Assembly: GCA_903881205.1 (NCBI GenBank)
Contig: CAIRSC010000083.1
Location: 1-5,633 of the forward strand
Length of the DNA stretch: 5,633 nucleotides
Reading direction: 5' to 3'
From: an uncultured bacterium
Lineage (GTDB): Bacteria; Patescibacteriota; Minisyncoccia; Phycocordibacterales; UBA2100
The translations under genes were made by a program, and so were the position numbers. The notes beneath the pieces were generated by a model. The model saw nothing but the letters and a program-made list of their open reading frames with translations, made no database searches and was not told where the DNA came from. Positions 4,882 to 5,633 of this stretch are shown piece after piece. Numbering within the stretch: position 1 is the stretch's first letter; the number at the start of each line of letters is the position of its first letter.

Positions 4882-5282
4882 AATGAGACACGTCAAAATA
4901 CCTGCAAATAGTGTCTCATTTGTCTCATTCTTATATGGTTGAGCCATTTGTAAGGCACTAATGAGACACTAGTCTCACAAAATGGGACACTCAAAATCAT
5001 GCCAAAAGTGTCCCGTTTGTCCCATTTCCGAACGAAAAGCGAACGCCAAAATGGCCTGTTTTCGTGTTCGGTTCGTTCGGTTTTAGACACAAACGGTGAC
5101 ATTAAGGGGTGTCCAATATGTCTAATGTTACAGGCCAAATAGGCCATAGCGGTGTAACATGGTGTCACATTGGAGAGGTGATCGGGTGTCAGATTTGTAA
5201 GGTTTTGTGCCATTTTCCTCTAAAAAGTTTACACAGCACGGTACTGCTGGAAGTCCAGAAAAACTGTAAACTTTGTAAACCT
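4882..5282. repeat. Five-module array of inverted-direct-direct 9-mers (iteron-like)
   Basis: Each module has an inverted 9-mer, a gap, then two adjacent direct copies. A: 4882-4890, then 4912-4920 and 4921-4929 (TGTCTCATT). B: 4981-4989, then 5009-5017 and 5018-5026 (TGTCCCATT). C: 5081-5089, then 5110-5118 and 5119-5127 (near TGTCTAATG). D: 5124-5132, then 5153-5161 and 5163-5171 (near TGTAACATT). E: 5225-5233, then 5265-5273 and 5274-5282 (TGTAAACTT). Gaps are 21, 19, 20, 20 and 31 bp. The common pattern is TGTNNNNTT. Extra direct copies stand at 5187, 5196 and 5206, and a lone inverted one at 4960-4968. No convincing gene is seen in 4750-5400. Confidence 0.75.
5028..5080. repeat. Branched hairpin between modules B and C
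   Basis: CCGAACGAA (5028-5036) pairs with TTCGTTCGG (5072-5080). Inside, CGAAC (5040-5044) pairs with GTTCG (5066-5070) and GCCA (5045-5048) with TGGC (5052-5055). The nested stems fill the space between two 9-mer modules. Confidence 0.55.
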
Positions 5283-5375
5283 GAGACCGACCCACAATCC
5301 TCAAAATCGCCGATGGCAAAATCGCTCAAAAACCCTTACACTGCTTGGAGTTGGGTGGTACTTAACCCACATCGC

Positions 5376-5387
5376 CCGCCATGACAA
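5376..5387 (+). repeat. Alternative attR core (12 bp)
   Basis: CCGCCATGACAA is identical to 1693-1704, which carries the discriminator and CCA of tRNA-Ser plus six downstream bases. If this is the true right junction, the DNA from 5388 on is the original sequence downstream of the tRNA. Confidence 0.4.
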
Positions 5388-5390
5388 AAT

Positions 5391-5410
5391 TGAGCGCCAT
5401 TGAGCGCCAT
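5391..5410 (+). repeat. Tandem 10-bp repeat
   Basis: TGAGCGCCAT occurs twice in immediate succession (5391-5400 and 5401-5410), flanked by AAAAT on the left and TTTTT on the right. It lies just outside the alternative right junction. Confidence 0.7.
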
Positions 5411-5417
5411 TTTTGTT

Positions 5418-5569
5418 GGCGGAGGCGAGCAAAGTGCGGGGCACTTTGCGGGAGAGATTCGAAAGGCGCAGCGGCTGCGCAAGCTTGCGCGGCCTTGCGA
5501 GCCAGGGTCGTGAAAATACCTGCGCGACGGCGCAGGTATTATTCCTGACCGAATCTCTCCGCCTCCGCC
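5418..5569. repeat. Branched inverted-repeat structure ending in the att core
   Basis: GGCGGAGGC (5418-5426) pairs with GCCTCCGCC (5561-5569), and GGAGAGATTCG (5451-5461) pairs with CGAATCTCTCC (5550-5560). On the left side the two segments are split by a 24-base insert holding its own perfect hairpin, GCAAAGTGC-GGG-GCACTTTGC (5429-5449). Inside the inner stem are GCGCAG-CGG-CTGCGC (5466-5480), an overlapping 14-bp palindrome GCGCAAGCTTGCGC, and AATACCTGCGC/GCGCAGGTATT (5516-5526 with 5531-5541). No gene is seen. Confidence 0.7.
5550..5569 (+). repeat. Candidate attR core (20 bp)
   Basis: Exact copy of the tRNA-Ser 3' end at 1678-1697, without the rest of a tRNA upstream and followed by CCC-TAAAA rather than CCA. 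It would mark the right end of the element if the 20-bp repeat is the integration core. Confidence 0.65.
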
Positions 5570-5570
5570 C

Positions 5571-5633
5571 TAAAATGGTTCATTTTCGAACCACTTTACC
5601 CGTCTCCCCATATAAGGTAGGGTGATTTTAGGA
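5571..5633. other. Right flank, no gene recognised
   Basis: These 63 bases hold two overlapping small hairpins, AAAATG-GTT-CATTTT (5572-5586) and TGGTTC/GAACCA (5576-5581 with 5588-5593), and a possible -10 box TATAAG at 5611-5616 without a clear -35. The window ends in TTTTAGGA, which might begin a ribosome binding site of a gene beyond it. Confidence 0.3.

Larger units (their letters stand above)
1678..5569. mobile_element. Small integrative element inserted at the 3' end of tRNA-Ser
   Basis: The stretch is bounded by a perfect 20-bp direct repeat, one copy being the tRNA 3' end (1678-1697) and the other isolated at 5550-5569. Inside is a large serine recombinase whose 3' end lies 112 bp from the tRNA, two cargo genes of unknown function, and about 0.8 kb of dense inverted and direct repeats at the far end. 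All likely genes read toward the tRNA. No recognisable replication initiator, relaxase, capsid or defence gene is present. Composition differs strongly between recombinase, cargo and repeat region, which suggests assembly from different sources. If the alternative 12-bp repeat is the true core, the element ends at about 5387 and the rest is chromosome or an older insertion. That this is an integrated element is well supported; its exact right edge is not. Confidence 0.75.

Noticed and set aside
4893..5213. 106-codon - strand frame across the 9-mer array
   Set aside because: It has no ribosome binding site, and its residues mostly reflect translation of the 9-base repeats (9 bases give three-residue periodicity, as in KWDKRDT). 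Structure of the DNA explains it better than coding.
4882..5282. CRISPR array
   Set aside because: The repeats are 9 bp, in both orientations, change between modules and have no uniform spacers; no cas gene is present.
5109..5384. 91-codon + strand frame (MSNMSNVTGQIGHSG..)
   Set aside because: The start lies inside repeat modules, composition is odd (rich in Cys, His and Ser), no ribosome binding site precedes it, and it overlaps modules C, D and E.
5421..5566. A second tRNA-Ser or a tRNA pseudogene
   Set aside because: GGAGGCG and CGCCTCC do occur at the ends, but no D arm, anticodon arm or T arm can be drawn. The left part is an inverted copy of the 3' end, not a tRNA 5' half.
5418..5569. 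A short inverted-repeat transposon (MITE)
   Set aside because: The ends are inverted, but no target-site duplication flanks them, and the terminal sequence equals the tRNA 3' end, so an att-related origin is more economical.

Overview
The window looks like part of a candidate-phyla-radiation genome (Patescibacteria, probably Parcubacteria-like). This rests on a DUF2207-type membrane protein ending in a Gly/Ser-rich tail beside an HtpX-like M48 protease, a promoter that implies a leaderless htpX mRNA, a tRNA gene that encodes its own CCA, and a recombinase of a style common in that group. The standard code (UGA as stop) gives sensible proteins. The placement is by resemblance only.

Layout. 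Positions 1-1523 are resident chromosome on the + strand: the 3' end of the DUF2207 gene, htpX, and a small unrecognised gene with a good ribosome binding site, closed by a hairpin. A tRNA-Ser(GGA) gene follows at 1611-1698. The last 20 bases before its final A (1678-1697) recur exactly in direct orientation at 5550-5569. The roughly 3.9 kb between them looks like a small integrative element. All its likely genes lie on the - strand: a large serine recombinase next to the tRNA (3147 to 1810), an extracytoplasmic protein of unknown function (4209 to 3325) and a small membrane protein (4745 to 4416). The last two probably form one operon driven by a perfect-consensus sigma-70 promoter at 4834-4806 and ended by a terminator at 3295-3262. 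No replication, transfer or toxin-antitoxin gene was recognised. Base composition is mosaic: about 43% GC in a sampled 60-base line of the recombinase, 60-68% in the cargo gene and about 38% in the repeat region.

Positions 4850-5550 have no convincing gene but are full of structure. The most striking part (4882-5282) holds five modules of one design: a 9-mer in inverted orientation, a gap of about 20 bp, then two direct copies of the same 9-mer side by side. The 9-mer changes from module to module while its partners change with it. The extreme right end (5418-5569) can fold into a branched hairpin in which an interrupted inverted copy of the att core pairs with the core itself. These could be a replication or recombination site for an element that brings its own integrase and little else recognisable.

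The right boundary is not certain. A second, inner match of 12 bp to the tRNA 3' junction (1693-1704 and 5376-5387) suits a serine recombinase better and keeps the tRNA CCA on both sides.
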